From Bacillus sp. (in: firmicutes) (lineage in GTDB: Bacteria; Bacillota; Bacilli; Bacillales; Cytobacillaceae): 20,072 nucleotides of DNA. A program made the position numbers and the translations under genes. This document shows positions 14,298 through 20,072 of the stretch, piece after piece; position 1 is the stretch's first letter, and the number at the start of each line of letters is the position of its first letter. The stretch spans positions 1 through 20,072 of the forward strand of contig DMSR01000008.1 of the NCBI GenBank assembly GCA_003457145.1, given 5' to 3'. The notes beneath the pieces are model-generated. The model saw only the letters and a program-made list of their open reading frames with translations. It searched no databases and had not been told where the DNA came from.

Positions 14298-14327
14298 CAG
14301 ACATAGATATAGGGGTATAGGTATAAT
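14298..14327 (+). promoter_or_regulatory. Promoter of the sulfide/persulfide operon with CsoR/CstR-like element
   Basis: CAGACA (14298-14303), 18 nt spacer, perfect TATAAT (14322-14327). The spacer and -10 overlap ATAGGGGTATAGGTAT (14309-14324). CsoR-family operators contain G-tract/GGTAT half sites of this kind, and the persulfide sensor CstR of that family controls sulfide-oxidation operons in Firmicutes. Only one good half site is seen, so the regulator is inferred. Confidence 0.55.
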
Positions 14328-14372
14328 GACGGTGTAAGGTAAATCATTCAATCCCTTAGGAGGAGTTTTATT

Positions 14373-14774
14373 ATGGAACAGCAAGCACCATCTTTAGCAG
14401 TAATCTTATTATCGGAAGATCTTGAAAAGCTCCATGCTGGATCACTTGTAGGGTCCGTAGCTTCAATGACTGGAATGACAGTAAATATTTTTGTAACAAT
14501 GAACGCTTTGAAGGCTTTTAGAAAAGACAGCTTTGAGAAAACTGACTTTGTCACGGGGACAATCGGCAAGGAATTGCTGGCAAAGAAAATTCCATTATTT
14601 GATGACCTGTTGAAGGAAGGAAAAGAAAACGGAGAACTTAATATCTATGGATGCGCACTGGCAATGGATATCATGGATTGGAAAGAAGAGGATATGATTG
14701 ATGTGTTTGACGGAGTGATCGGTGTGACTAAATTCTTGGGTATGACTCAGGGAGCTACAGTAGTAACTATGTAA
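14373..14774 (+). CDS. DsrE/DsrF/DrsH-like family protein
   Basis: 133 residues of the DsrE-like fold seen in sulfur-relay and peroxiredoxin-like proteins. The opening PSLAVILLSEDLEKLHAGS and the YGCALAMDIMDW stretch with its single cysteine, C94, fit the family; this Cys is the expected persulfide carrier. AGGAGGAG lies 7 nt before the ATG. As first gene of an operon with TusA-like protein and sulfide:quinone oxidoreductase, it probably passes sulfane sulfur between partners in the cytoplasm. The exact donor and acceptor are not shown by the sequence. Confidence 0.85.
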   Translation: MEQQAPSLAVILLSEDLEKLHAGSLVGSVASMTGMTVNIFVTMNALKAFRKDSFEKTDFVTGTIGKELLAKKIPLFDDLLKEGKENGELNIYGCALAMDIMDWKEEDMIDVFDGVIGVTKFLGMTQGATVVTM

Positions 14775-14905
14775 TCTGCTGGAGAGGAAAAAGGAAAACG
14801 GCATGCAGTCCTTGATCTTTTTCCCTTCCTGCATAAAAAATCTTTCCTAATTGTAGTACAAAAATAACTGGACAGTGTCAAAAAAATTAATTGGAGGAAT
14901 GAATC

Positions 14906-15145
14906 ATGAGTGAAGTAGTTGCAAATAAATCAATCGATGCAAGAGGAGCATATTGCCCAGGACCGTTAATGGAATTGGTGAAGGGAATCAAAACTGCTCA
15001 AGTCGGGGATGTAATTGAAGTAATTTCTACAGATAAAGGTTCTGCCGTTGATATTCCTGAATGGGTTAATAAAATGGGTCACGAGATTGCGTACACTAAA
15101 AGTGAAGGCGATGAATTCAGAATCGCAGTAAAAAAAGCGAAATAG
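14906..15145 (+). CDS. TusA-family sulfur carrier protein
   Basis: 79 residues, the normal TusA size. DARGAYCPGPLMEL carries the CPxP motif with the sulfur-accepting C17, and VGDVIEVISTDKGSAVDIPEWV is the second family block. GGAGG lies 8 nt before the ATG. It takes persulfide sulfur on C17 and hands it on. The dsrE-tusA gap (131 nt) holds two competing small inverted repeats (GGAAAAAG/CTTTTTCC, 14786-14824, and ATGCAG/CTGCAT, 14803-14834) but no clear terminator, so co-transcription is likely. Confidence 0.92.
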   Translation: MSEVVANKSIDARGAYCPGPLMELVKGIKTAQVGDVIEVISTDKGSAVDIPEWVNKMGHEIAYTKSEGDEFRIAVKKAK

Positions 15146-15160
15146 TCTGTTCCAGAATGA

Positions 15161-15225
15161 GCTCTTTTCGTTAACTTAAAGGCATTTGACTGAAAAGCCT
15201 TTTGCATCGAACCAAACGAAAACAG
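15161..15225. repeat. Nested hairpin between tusA and sqr, possible short relative of the dispersed repeat
   Basis: The outer arms TTTTCGTT (15165-15172) and AACGAAAA (15215-15222) are perfectly complementary. Inside, AAAGGC (15178-15183) pairs with GCCTTT (15197-15202). The left end, CTCTTTTCGTTAACTT, resembles the left end of the repeats at 12751 and 14056. Within an operon such a structure could separate or stabilise transcript parts. Confidence 0.45.
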
Positions 15226-15258
15226 CCTTCGACAATCCAGTAAAGAGGTGTAAATCAA

Positions 15259-16398
15259 ATGACAAAAAGAATCGTCGTTCTTGGGGGCGGCAGTGCTGGT
15301 ACAATGGTTGCAAATAGGCTTGCACGGCAGCTTGGAGAAGAAGTTAAGAAACGGGAAGTAGAAATCTCCTTGATTGCAAATACAGACAAGCATATATACC
15401 AGCCCGGTTACTTATTCATTGCTTTCAATGAAAAGCCTTCTGAGCATTTCATCAGAAAACAGGATACTCTTGTCCACAGACATGTTAACCTGGTTTATGA
15501 TAATGTAGAAAAAATTGACCCGGAAAAGAAAATGGTTGCGTCTGGAAAAAAACAATACCCATATGACTACCTTGTTGTTGCTACTGGCTCCCACCTAGAC
15601 TTTGATAGCGTTCCTGGCTTAAGGGAAGGGGCTCATAACTTCTATACGCTTGATGGAGCAGAGCGCTTACGTGATGACCTGGCTGCAATGGAAAAAGGCA
15701 GAATCCTGATTACGGTCGATGTTCCGCATAAATGCCCGGCAGCGCCACTTGAGCTTGCATTAATGCTTGACGATTATTTCCGCAAGAATGGCAGAAGGAA
15801 GGATATCGAGATAAAATATGCATACCCAATTGGGAGAATCCATTCTTTAGTGCCAGTAGCAGAATGGGCACTGCCGCAATTCGAAAAAAGAGATATTAAA
15901 TATGAAACATTCTTTAACCTTGAAGAAGTGGATCCAAAACGCAAAGTAGCAATCACAATGGATGGCCAGGAACACGAATTCGACATGCTCATTACGATCC
16001 CAGCACATACAGGAGCAAAAGCTGTAATGGACTCTGGTCTGGGTGATGAATCTGGATTCATCCCTACTAATCGTACGACATTGAAGATGGTGGGCCAGGA
16101 TGATATTTATGTAGTTGGTGACGCAACAAACCTTCCGATAAGCAAGGCTGGTTCAACTGCACATTACCAATCTGAATCCCTTGTTGCTAATATAGTCAGC
16201 AGAGTCAGCGGACGTCCGGAAACTGCTGTTTATAATGGAAAGGTAGCATGTTTCCTTGAGAACAGCCTAGAAGATGCCAGCATGATTACATTTGATTATA
16301 ATAACCCTCCGTCGCCTGCGGCAACTTCTGATTTGTTACACTGGTTCAAAGCTGTGTATAACGAGCTTTATTGGCTAAATGCCAAAGGGATTTTATAG
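15259..16398 (+). CDS. sqr: Sulfide:quinone oxidoreductase (FAD-dependent)
   Basis: 379 residues. The N-terminal Rossmann motif is IVVLGGGSAGTMVANRLA; a second flavin block is YDYLVVATGSHLDF, and DDIYVVGDATN is the FAD-ribityl motif. Only two cysteines exist, C159 in HKCPAAPLE and C331 in KVACFLEN; these correspond to the redox pair that takes sulfide. The third Cys found in some SQR types is missing. The enzyme oxidises sulfide to a persulfide/polysulfide and passes electrons to membrane quinone; the hydrophobic, aromatic C-terminus (LLHWFKAVYNELYWL) suits membrane association. AAGAGGTG lies about 8 nt before the ATG. The DUF1641 gene follows 14 nt later. Confidence 0.92.
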   Translation: MTKRIVVLGGGSAGTMVANRLARQLGEEVKKREVEISLIANTDKHIYQPGYLFIAFNEKPSEHFIRKQDTLVHRHVNLVYDNVEKIDPEKKMVASGKKQYPYDYLVVATGSHLDFDSVPGLREGAHNFYTLDGAERLRDDLAAMEKGRILITVDVPHKCPAAPLELALMLDDYFRKNGRRKDIEIKYAYPIGRIHSLVPVAEWALPQFEKRDIKYETFFNLEEVDPKRKVAITMDGQEHEFDMLITIPAHTGAKAVMDSGLGDESGFIPTNRTTLKMVGQDDIYVVGDATNLPISKAGSTAHYQSESLVANIVSRVSGRPETAVYNGKVACFLENSLEDASMITFDYNNPPSPAATSDLLHWFKAVYNELYWLNAKGIL

Positions 16399-16412
16399 AA
16401 GGGGTGGTTGAG

Positions 16413-16973
16413 ATGGCTTTGGAAACACCTCAAACACAAAAAACTGAACAGCATAAACTCATAAGCTTTACAGATGCAGCCATGAGTGCAGTCACTGGAG
16501 AAATGGTGTCATCGATTGCTGAAACGGGCGTGAAGATGGTTGAGATGGCTGATGATTTGCTTCAGCCGGAAACACTTGCCCTCTTGAAATCCTTGCCTGA
16601 AGTGGCTGAAAGTCTTGAGCGTACATTAATGGAAGTAAAAAGAATGGAAGAAACTGGAGTGCTGAAGTCATTGATACAGCTTGCTGACATGGCTGCAAGT
16701 ATGAAGGGAGCCATGACTGGGCCAATGGTTACAGATATGGCTGAAAAAGCAATTAAAGGTGTCGAACTAGCAGATTCGTTTGTTCAGCTTGGTGCCATAG
16801 ATTTAGTGGAAGGCATGCTTACTGCATTCCATAATGCTCAGGAGGGCACAAAGGGAAAAGAGCCTCTGTCTTCCATGCAGCTTATGAAGGCAGTAACACA
16901 TAAGGAAACAAGGGAAGGCATGACCTTAATGATTTCATTCCTTCAGAACCTGCCAAAGGAATTAAACAAATAG
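16413..16973 (+). CDS. DUF1641 family protein
   Basis: 186 residues from ATG 16413, which has GAAGGGGTGG 5 nt upstream. An in-frame upstream start at 16371 would overlap the sqr end and lacks a ribosome binding site. The protein is mostly helical and Met-rich, with repeated VEMADDLL/LADMAASM/VELADSFV heptad-like segments and no cysteine. DUF1641 proteins (for example YrhD) accompany SQR and formate dehydrogenase-like genes in Bacillaceae; a structural or assembly role is an inference. It closes the operon: its stop codon lies in the bidirectional terminator. Confidence 0.85.
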   Translation: MALETPQTQKTEQHKLISFTDAAMSAVTGEMVSSIAETGVKMVEMADDLLQPETLALLKSLPEVAESLERTLMEVKRMEETGVLKSLIQLADMAASMKGAMTGPMVTDMAEKAIKGVELADSFVQLGAIDLVEGMLTAFHNAQEGTKGKEPLSSMQLMKAVTHKETREGMTLMISFLQNLPKELNK

Positions 16974-17007
16974 AAAAGGAGAGGTGCCCCTCTCCTTTTC
17001 TATTTGT
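16966..17007. terminator. Bidirectional terminator containing both convergent stop codons
   Basis: Perfect 19-bp arms (16966-16984 and 16989-17007) with a TGCC loop. Each arm holds the TAG stop of its gene (DUF1641 on plus, hemoglobin on minus) at mirror positions. The stem is followed by only a short T/A-rich stretch in either direction, but size and location make transcript termination for both strands likely. Confidence 0.85.
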
Positions 17008-17356
17008 GCAGTATTTCTTCCTTCATCGAACTTAACTTTTCTAATACCTCATTTATATCTTGATCGGATACATTGAATTCTCTCAGGCTTGCTGCTAGAT
17101 GTGTGGCGATGGCCTGGAAGTGTTCGTCACTCAGGTTCATGCCTTTATGGGCAATCTCCATGCTCCTGCCTGAATATTGATTTGGCCCACCCAAAGCCCA
17201 ACTGATAAAGAGAGACTGATGTCGACGTTGTTTATCCATGTCAGTTTCCTTGAAAAACGGATTCACTGTATCATCCGCCAAAACCTTTTCATAAAAAACA
17301 TCAACTACTTTACTGATTGCTTCCTGCCCGCCAAGTCTTTCAAATAAGGTTTCCAA
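17000..17356 (-). CDS. Truncated hemoglobin (group I-like)
   Basis: 118 residues, the size of trHbN-type globins. It starts METLFERLGGQEAISKVVDVFYEKVLAD, with a Tyr (Y22) at the B10-like position, then PFF of the CD region, RRHQSLF in the E helix, and EIAHKGMNLSDEHF with the heme-ligating proximal H70. Such proteins bind oxygen, NO or possibly sulfide at heme. The start is TTG, with GGGAGG 7 nt upstream on the minus strand. It is convergent with the sulfide operon and followed downstream by the bidirectional terminator. A role in NO or sulfide chemistry is suggested only by position. Confidence 0.92.
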   Translation of the reverse strand: METLFERLGGQEAISKVVDVFYEKVLADDTVNPFFKETDMDKQRRHQSLFISWALGGPNQYSGRSMEIAHKGMNLSDEHFQAIATHLAASLREFNVSDQDINEVLEKLSSMKEEILHK

Positions 17357-17440
17357 TACATTTCCTCCCTAAAATGTTTACTTCACTATTATTTCTTTAT
17401 AGCCAGGGGAATATGAATGAAACCTATTTTACAGCTTTAA

Positions 17441-18121
17441 TCATTCTGCCTTTTCAAGCCACTTATATCCTACACCCCAGACGGTGATTAGGTAATTATC
17501 GGCGGCAAAACCAGCCTTGCGGAGTTTATCCCTTAAGTTTCTTACGTGCGAATCAATCGTCCTGTCCTCGGTGGCAACACCATACCCCCAAATAGTTGAA
17601 ATCAGGTGTTCTCTAGTAAACACCTTGTTTCTGTTCTGTAAAAAAAGATTCAACAGTGAAAGTTCCTTTGGAGTGAGGGGGATGACCGCTCCATTAAATT
17701 GAGATTCGTAAGAATCCATATTCAGGCTTAAACCATTAAAAGAGAGCAAGGAACTTGAACTGGAATTTCGCCTTAATACTGCTTCTATTCTGGCAATAAG
17801 TTCGCCTTCATCAAATGGCTTGGTGATATAATCATCCGCCCCGATCTTTAACCCTTTTACAACATCGAGCTTTTCACTTCTCGCCGTAAGCATGATGATC
17901 GGTATATCCCAATGCTTGCGGATTTCTTTACATGCATCCCAGCCGTCCATCTCAGGCATCATGACATCCAGCAGGATAAGGTCCGCATCATTTTCTTCCA
18001 AGTAAGTGATCGCGTCGAGAGCGGACGTTTTTTTAATGCATTTATAGCCAAGTGGAGCCAGGTACAATGACAGCAAGTCGAGCATCCGTGTTTCATCATC
18101 TACTAGTAAAATCGTTGCCAT
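17441..18121 (-). CDS. OmpR-family response regulator (no partner kinase in window)
   Basis: 226 residues. Receiver domain 1-115: acidic pocket D8/D9, phospho-acceptor D52 in LILLDVMMPEMDG, T79 and K101 (DDYITKPF). C-terminal winged-helix DNA-binding domain about 130-225 (PLTPKELSLLNLF, REHLISTIWGYG, RTIDSHVRNLRDKLR, LITVWGVGYKW). AAGGGG lies 9 nt before the ATG. Two-component partners usually follow directly; here the downstream gene is the truncated hemoglobin (84 nt away) and upstream is the YjcZ-type gene, so no histidine kinase is adjacent. Either it is an orphan or its kinase is elsewhere. A perfect palindrome (18148-18160) just upstream could be an autoregulatory site. Confidence 0.93.
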   Translation of the reverse strand: MATILLVDDETRMLDLLSLYLAPLGYKCIKKTSALDAITYLEENDADLILLDVMMPEMDGWDACKEIRKHWDIPIIMLTARSEKLDVVKGLKIGADDYITKPFDEGELIARIEAVLRRNSSSSSLLSFNGLSLNMDSYESQFNGAVIPLTPKELSLLNLFLQNRNKVFTREHLISTIWGYGVATEDRTIDSHVRNLRDKLRKAGFAADNYLITVWGVGYKWLEKAE

Positions 18122-18147
18122 ATTAGAAAACCCCTTGCTTAAAATGG

Positions 18148-18160
18148 TATTGACTCAATA
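18148..18160. promoter_or_regulatory. Palindrome before the response regulator
   Basis: TATTGA-C-TCAATA, perfect 6+1+6, 27 nt before the response-regulator start. It may be an operator or part of the promoter. It could be chance in AT-rich DNA. Confidence 0.25.
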
Positions 18161-18221
18161 TTACACTATAAGTTTGAAAAAACTGTGCATTTTTCTTTAG
18201 ATAACTGTTTAATCTGCCCAA

Positions 18222-18249
18222 ACCAAATGGACAGAATCCCATAAGATAA
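18222..18249 (+). promoter_or_regulatory. Sigma-K-like promoter of the YjcZ-type gene
   Basis: CATAAGATA at 18240-18248 fits the sigma-K -10 form CATAnnnTA exactly, and an AC (18222-18223, in AACC) lies 16 nt upstream as in the -35. The promoter precedes a spore-type peptide, and an intact sigK lies in the same window. Confidence 0.55.
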
Positions 18250-18279
18250 TAATAGGATATAGAAAAGGAGTGTGAAAGT

Positions 18280-18429
18280 ATGCCTTACGGATACTATCCT
18301 CCCCCATATCCAGGACCATATGGTGGCTATCCTGGATACTATGGCGGAAGTGGCGCATGGTTTGCGTTGTTCATCATCCTGCTGGTAATCATCCTGATCT
18401 TTGGCGGATGGTGGTATTTTTACTCTTAA
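18280..18429 (+). CDS. YjcZ-family tiny sporulation membrane protein
   Basis: 49 residues, too short for many gene callers. A Pro/Gly/Tyr-rich N-terminus (MPYGYYPPPYPGPYGGYPG...) is followed by a single hydrophobic helix (WFALFIILLVIILIFGGWWYF) that ends the protein. This composition is typical of the YjcZ family of Bacillus spore-associated peptides, though the C-terminus is less standard than in YjcZ itself. AAAGGAG lies 9 nt before the ATG. The sigma-K-like promoter upstream and a terminator just downstream make it a complete single-gene unit. The molecular role is unknown. Confidence 0.85.
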   Translation: MPYGYYPPPYPGPYGGYPGYYGGSGAWFALFIILLVIILIFGGWWYFYS

Positions 18430-18438
18430 GTCGAGGGT

Positions 18439-18475
18439 AGGCTTATTCCTAACAAAGGGGTAAGCCTTTTCTATT
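18439..18475 (+). terminator. Intrinsic terminator of the YjcZ-type gene
   Basis: AGGCTTATTCC (18439-18449) pairs with GGGGTAAGCCT (18457-18467) over 11 bp with two G-U pairs, followed by TTTCTATTGATTT. Confidence 0.85.
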
Positions 18476-18735
18476 GATTTATTTTTATAGAAGGCACCTT
18501 ACGACTAGAAATTTTTGCTTGGTTTAATCGAATTCGTATGCTTTTTGAATGTAGGAAACTCCTTGATCCAGAAGGATGATATCACTTTAGTGATGCGAAG
18601 TTTGTGAAATATAGCAGAAGGGTTCTGGTATATTAGGGTAAGGGCTGACCTTGGGACTTCGCTTTTCTTTAAAAAATAGAAATTTTCTAACAATTATACT
18701 ATAATTATACAATAGAAAAAAAGGGGGACTAAAGG
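18476..18735. other. Spacer before the M3 peptidase
   Basis: About 260 nt with no gene; an open frame on the minus strand (18505-18693) starts with TTG without a ribosome binding site and was rejected. A palindrome, ATCACT-TT-AGTGAT (18581-18594), lies in the middle. A promoter for the peptidase is likely in the AT-rich part near 18690-18715 (TATACT, TATAAT), but no good -35 is visible. Confidence 0.4.
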
Positions 18736-20072
18736 ATGGTAAATACATACTCTGAAGTTTGGGATTTGGATGTGTTTTTTGAAGGGGGCAGCCAATCGGC
18801 TGATTTTGAATTACATCTTAAAGCAACAGCCGAAACGATAACTGGCTTCCAAAACGACGTTAAGAGCTGGCAGCCTGGCAAAAATGAGGATGAAGGCTCA
18901 GTATTAGCTGGTCTCGTCGGGGTTTTTGATGCTGCTGCAAGGAAGCTTCGGCAGGCTGGAGCATTCGTGAGCTGCTTACAAGCTCAAAATACCAATGATA
19001 AAAAGGCCGGACAGTTAAGGTCCGATTTAACAGAATTGAGCGCATCCCTGAATACAGCATTGACTGTATTTGACCAAAAGCTGGCTGGCTTTACTGCAGA
19101 AGCATGGGAAGAGCTTATTACAACCAGTCTATTAAATGAATTGCGTTTTGTGTTGACGGAGCGCCGGGAACGGGCTGCTGAAAAGCTGTCAGAAAAAGAG
19201 GAAACTACCATAAATGCCCTAAGTGTAGATGGTTACCATGCTTGGGGACAGATGTACGACCTGCTTGTCAGCAGTACTAAGATCCATTCTAAGACTGGGA
19301 CATTGTCAGTTGGACAGGCGGCCAATAAGCTTTCTGATGCTGACCGGGAAGTCCGGAAAGAAATTTTTACAGAGTGGGAGAAGGCTTGGGGAGAAAAGGA
19401 AGATTTCTATTCAAAGACATTGAACCACCTTGCAGGCTTCAGGTTGAATAGTTATAAGCTTCGCGGTTGGGATAATGTATTAAAAGAGCCGTTGGATATT
19501 AACAGAATGCAAAAAGAAACTCTTGATGCCATGTGGGAAGTTATATCTGATAACAAGGAACCATTTGTCCGTTTCCTCAACCGAAAAGCACAGCTCCTGG
19601 GACTTGAAAAGCTAAGCTGGTTTGACCTTGACGCCCCGATTGGCCGTGCGGACTCAAAAATGTCTTATCAGGAAGGCGCTGAGTTCATCATTGATAATTT
19701 TGCTAAGTTTGGCAAGGAAATGGCTGGCTTTGCAGAAATGGCATTCAAAAATAAATGGATTGAAGCTGAGGACCGTACTGGAAAAGCTCCGGGAGGTTTT
19801 CATACATTTTTCCCTGAAAGCAGCCAGTCGCGCATCTTCATGACCTACTCTGGCACACCTTCAAACGTGTCAACACTCGCACATGAGCTTGGGCATGGGT
19901 TCCATACATATGCAATGAGAGACCTTCATTTATTGAATAGGAATTATGCAATGAACGTAGCGGAAACTGCATCCACATTTGCAGAGATGATCGTATCTGA
20001 TGCATCAGTCAAAAATTCGAAAACGAAAGAAGAGAAGCTAAGCCTCTTAGAAGATAAAATTCAACGGTCTGC
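18736..20072 (+). CDS. M3-family oligoendopeptidase (PepF-like), 3' end outside window
   Basis: 445 complete codons in the window; family members have about 600, so roughly a quarter is missing. The N-terminus (SEVWDLDVFFEGGSQSADF) is typical of the PepF/M3 subgroup that TIGR02290 describes, distinct from classic PepF. The zinc motif HELGH is at 383-387 (THE in context TLAHELGHGFHTYAM), and NVAETASTFAEM supplies the third zinc ligand Glu. It is a cytosolic metallopeptidase degrading short peptides. No signal peptide. GGGGG lies about 8-9 nt before the ATG. Frame is open to the edge. Confidence 0.93.
   Translation, partial: MVNTYSEVWDLDVFFEGGSQSADFELHLKATAETITGFQNDVKSWQPGKNEDEGSVLAGLVGVFDAAARKLRQAGAFVSCLQAQNTNDKKAGQLRSDLTELSASLNTALTVFDQKLAGFTAEAWEELITTSLLNELRFVLTERRERAAEKLSEKEETTINALSVDGYHAWGQMYDLLVSSTKIHSKTGTLSVGQAANKLSDADREVRKEIFTEWEKAWGEKEDFYSKTLNHLAGFRLNSYKLRGWDNVLKEPLDINRMQKETLDAMWEVISDNKEPFVRFLNRKAQLLGLEKLSWFDLDAPIGRADSKMSYQEGAEFIIDNFAKFGKEMAGFAEMAFKNKWIEAEDRTGKAPGGFHTFFPESSQSRIFMTYSGTPSNVSTLAHELGHGFHTYAMRDLHLLNRNYAMNVAETASTFAEMIVSDASVKNSKTKEEKLSLLEDKIQRS

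Noticed and set aside
16371..16412. Upstream start for the DUF1641 gene overlapping sqr
   Set aside because: The ATG at 16413 has a strong ribosome binding site and the extra residues do not fit the family.
18505..18693. 62-codon minus-strand ORF
   Set aside because: TTG start without ribosome binding site, no recognisable protein pattern, and AT-rich background.

Overview
The window looks like chromosomal DNA of an endospore-forming Bacillaceae species. Three things point there. The yrrO-udk-greA-pbpI-yrrS-yrzA gene order matches the Bacillus subtilis yrr region. There is an uninterrupted sigma-K gene, a YrzI-type peptide and a YjcZ-type spore peptide. Ribosome binding sites are strong and purine-rich, and starts are mixed ATG/TTG. 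GC content looks low to moderate. The genus is not certain; Mesobacillus/Cytobacillus-like Bacillaceae are a reasonable guess. No tRNA, rRNA, CRISPR array, transposase or phage gene was seen.

Layout. 1-388: start of a minus-strand gene cut by the window edge, then a divergent spacer. 389-3352: a 987-residue PAS-PAS-PAS-GGDEF-EAL-PilZ cyclic-di-GMP protein. 3371-3510: a dispersed repeat (copy A). 3562-5469: yrrO (tRNA wobble uridine hydroxylation) and udk, probably one transcript. 5491-5609: stacked hairpins. 5677-8913: greA, pbpI (PBP4b) and yrrS. 9022-9225: yrzA on the minus strand. 9519-12078: mtaD, mtnN and yrhC, i.e. turnover of S-adenosylhomocysteine and methylthioadenosine; the cysteine genes that sit here in B. 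subtilis are absent. 12151-13032: a cluster of very small ORFs (26, 45, 19, 19 and 25 codons) with strong ribosome binding sites, a near-consensus promoter and three terminators. 13228-13950: sigK on the minus strand. 14056-14178: repeat copy B. 14298-16973: a sulfide/persulfide operon (DsrE-like protein, TusA-like protein, sulfide:quinone oxidoreductase, DUF1641 protein) behind a promoter that overlaps a CsoR/CstR-like G-rich element. 17000-18121: a truncated hemoglobin and an OmpR-type response regulator, both minus strand. 18280-18429: a YjcZ-type tiny membrane peptide with a sigma-K-like promoter. 18736-20072: the 5' part of an M3-family oligoendopeptidase.

How the genes fit together. Two threads dominate. 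One is sulfur: SAH/MTA recycling, then sulfide oxidation to persulfide with sulfur-carrier proteins. The other is sporulation: sigK, pbpI/yrrS, the YjcZ-type gene and possibly yrzI. The least explained part is the small-ORF cluster at 12.15-13.03 kb. Next comes a family of 60-140 bp hairpin-forming repeats, with two clear copies (about 3.4 and 14.1 kb) and two likely partial relatives (about 12.75 and 15.2 kb).
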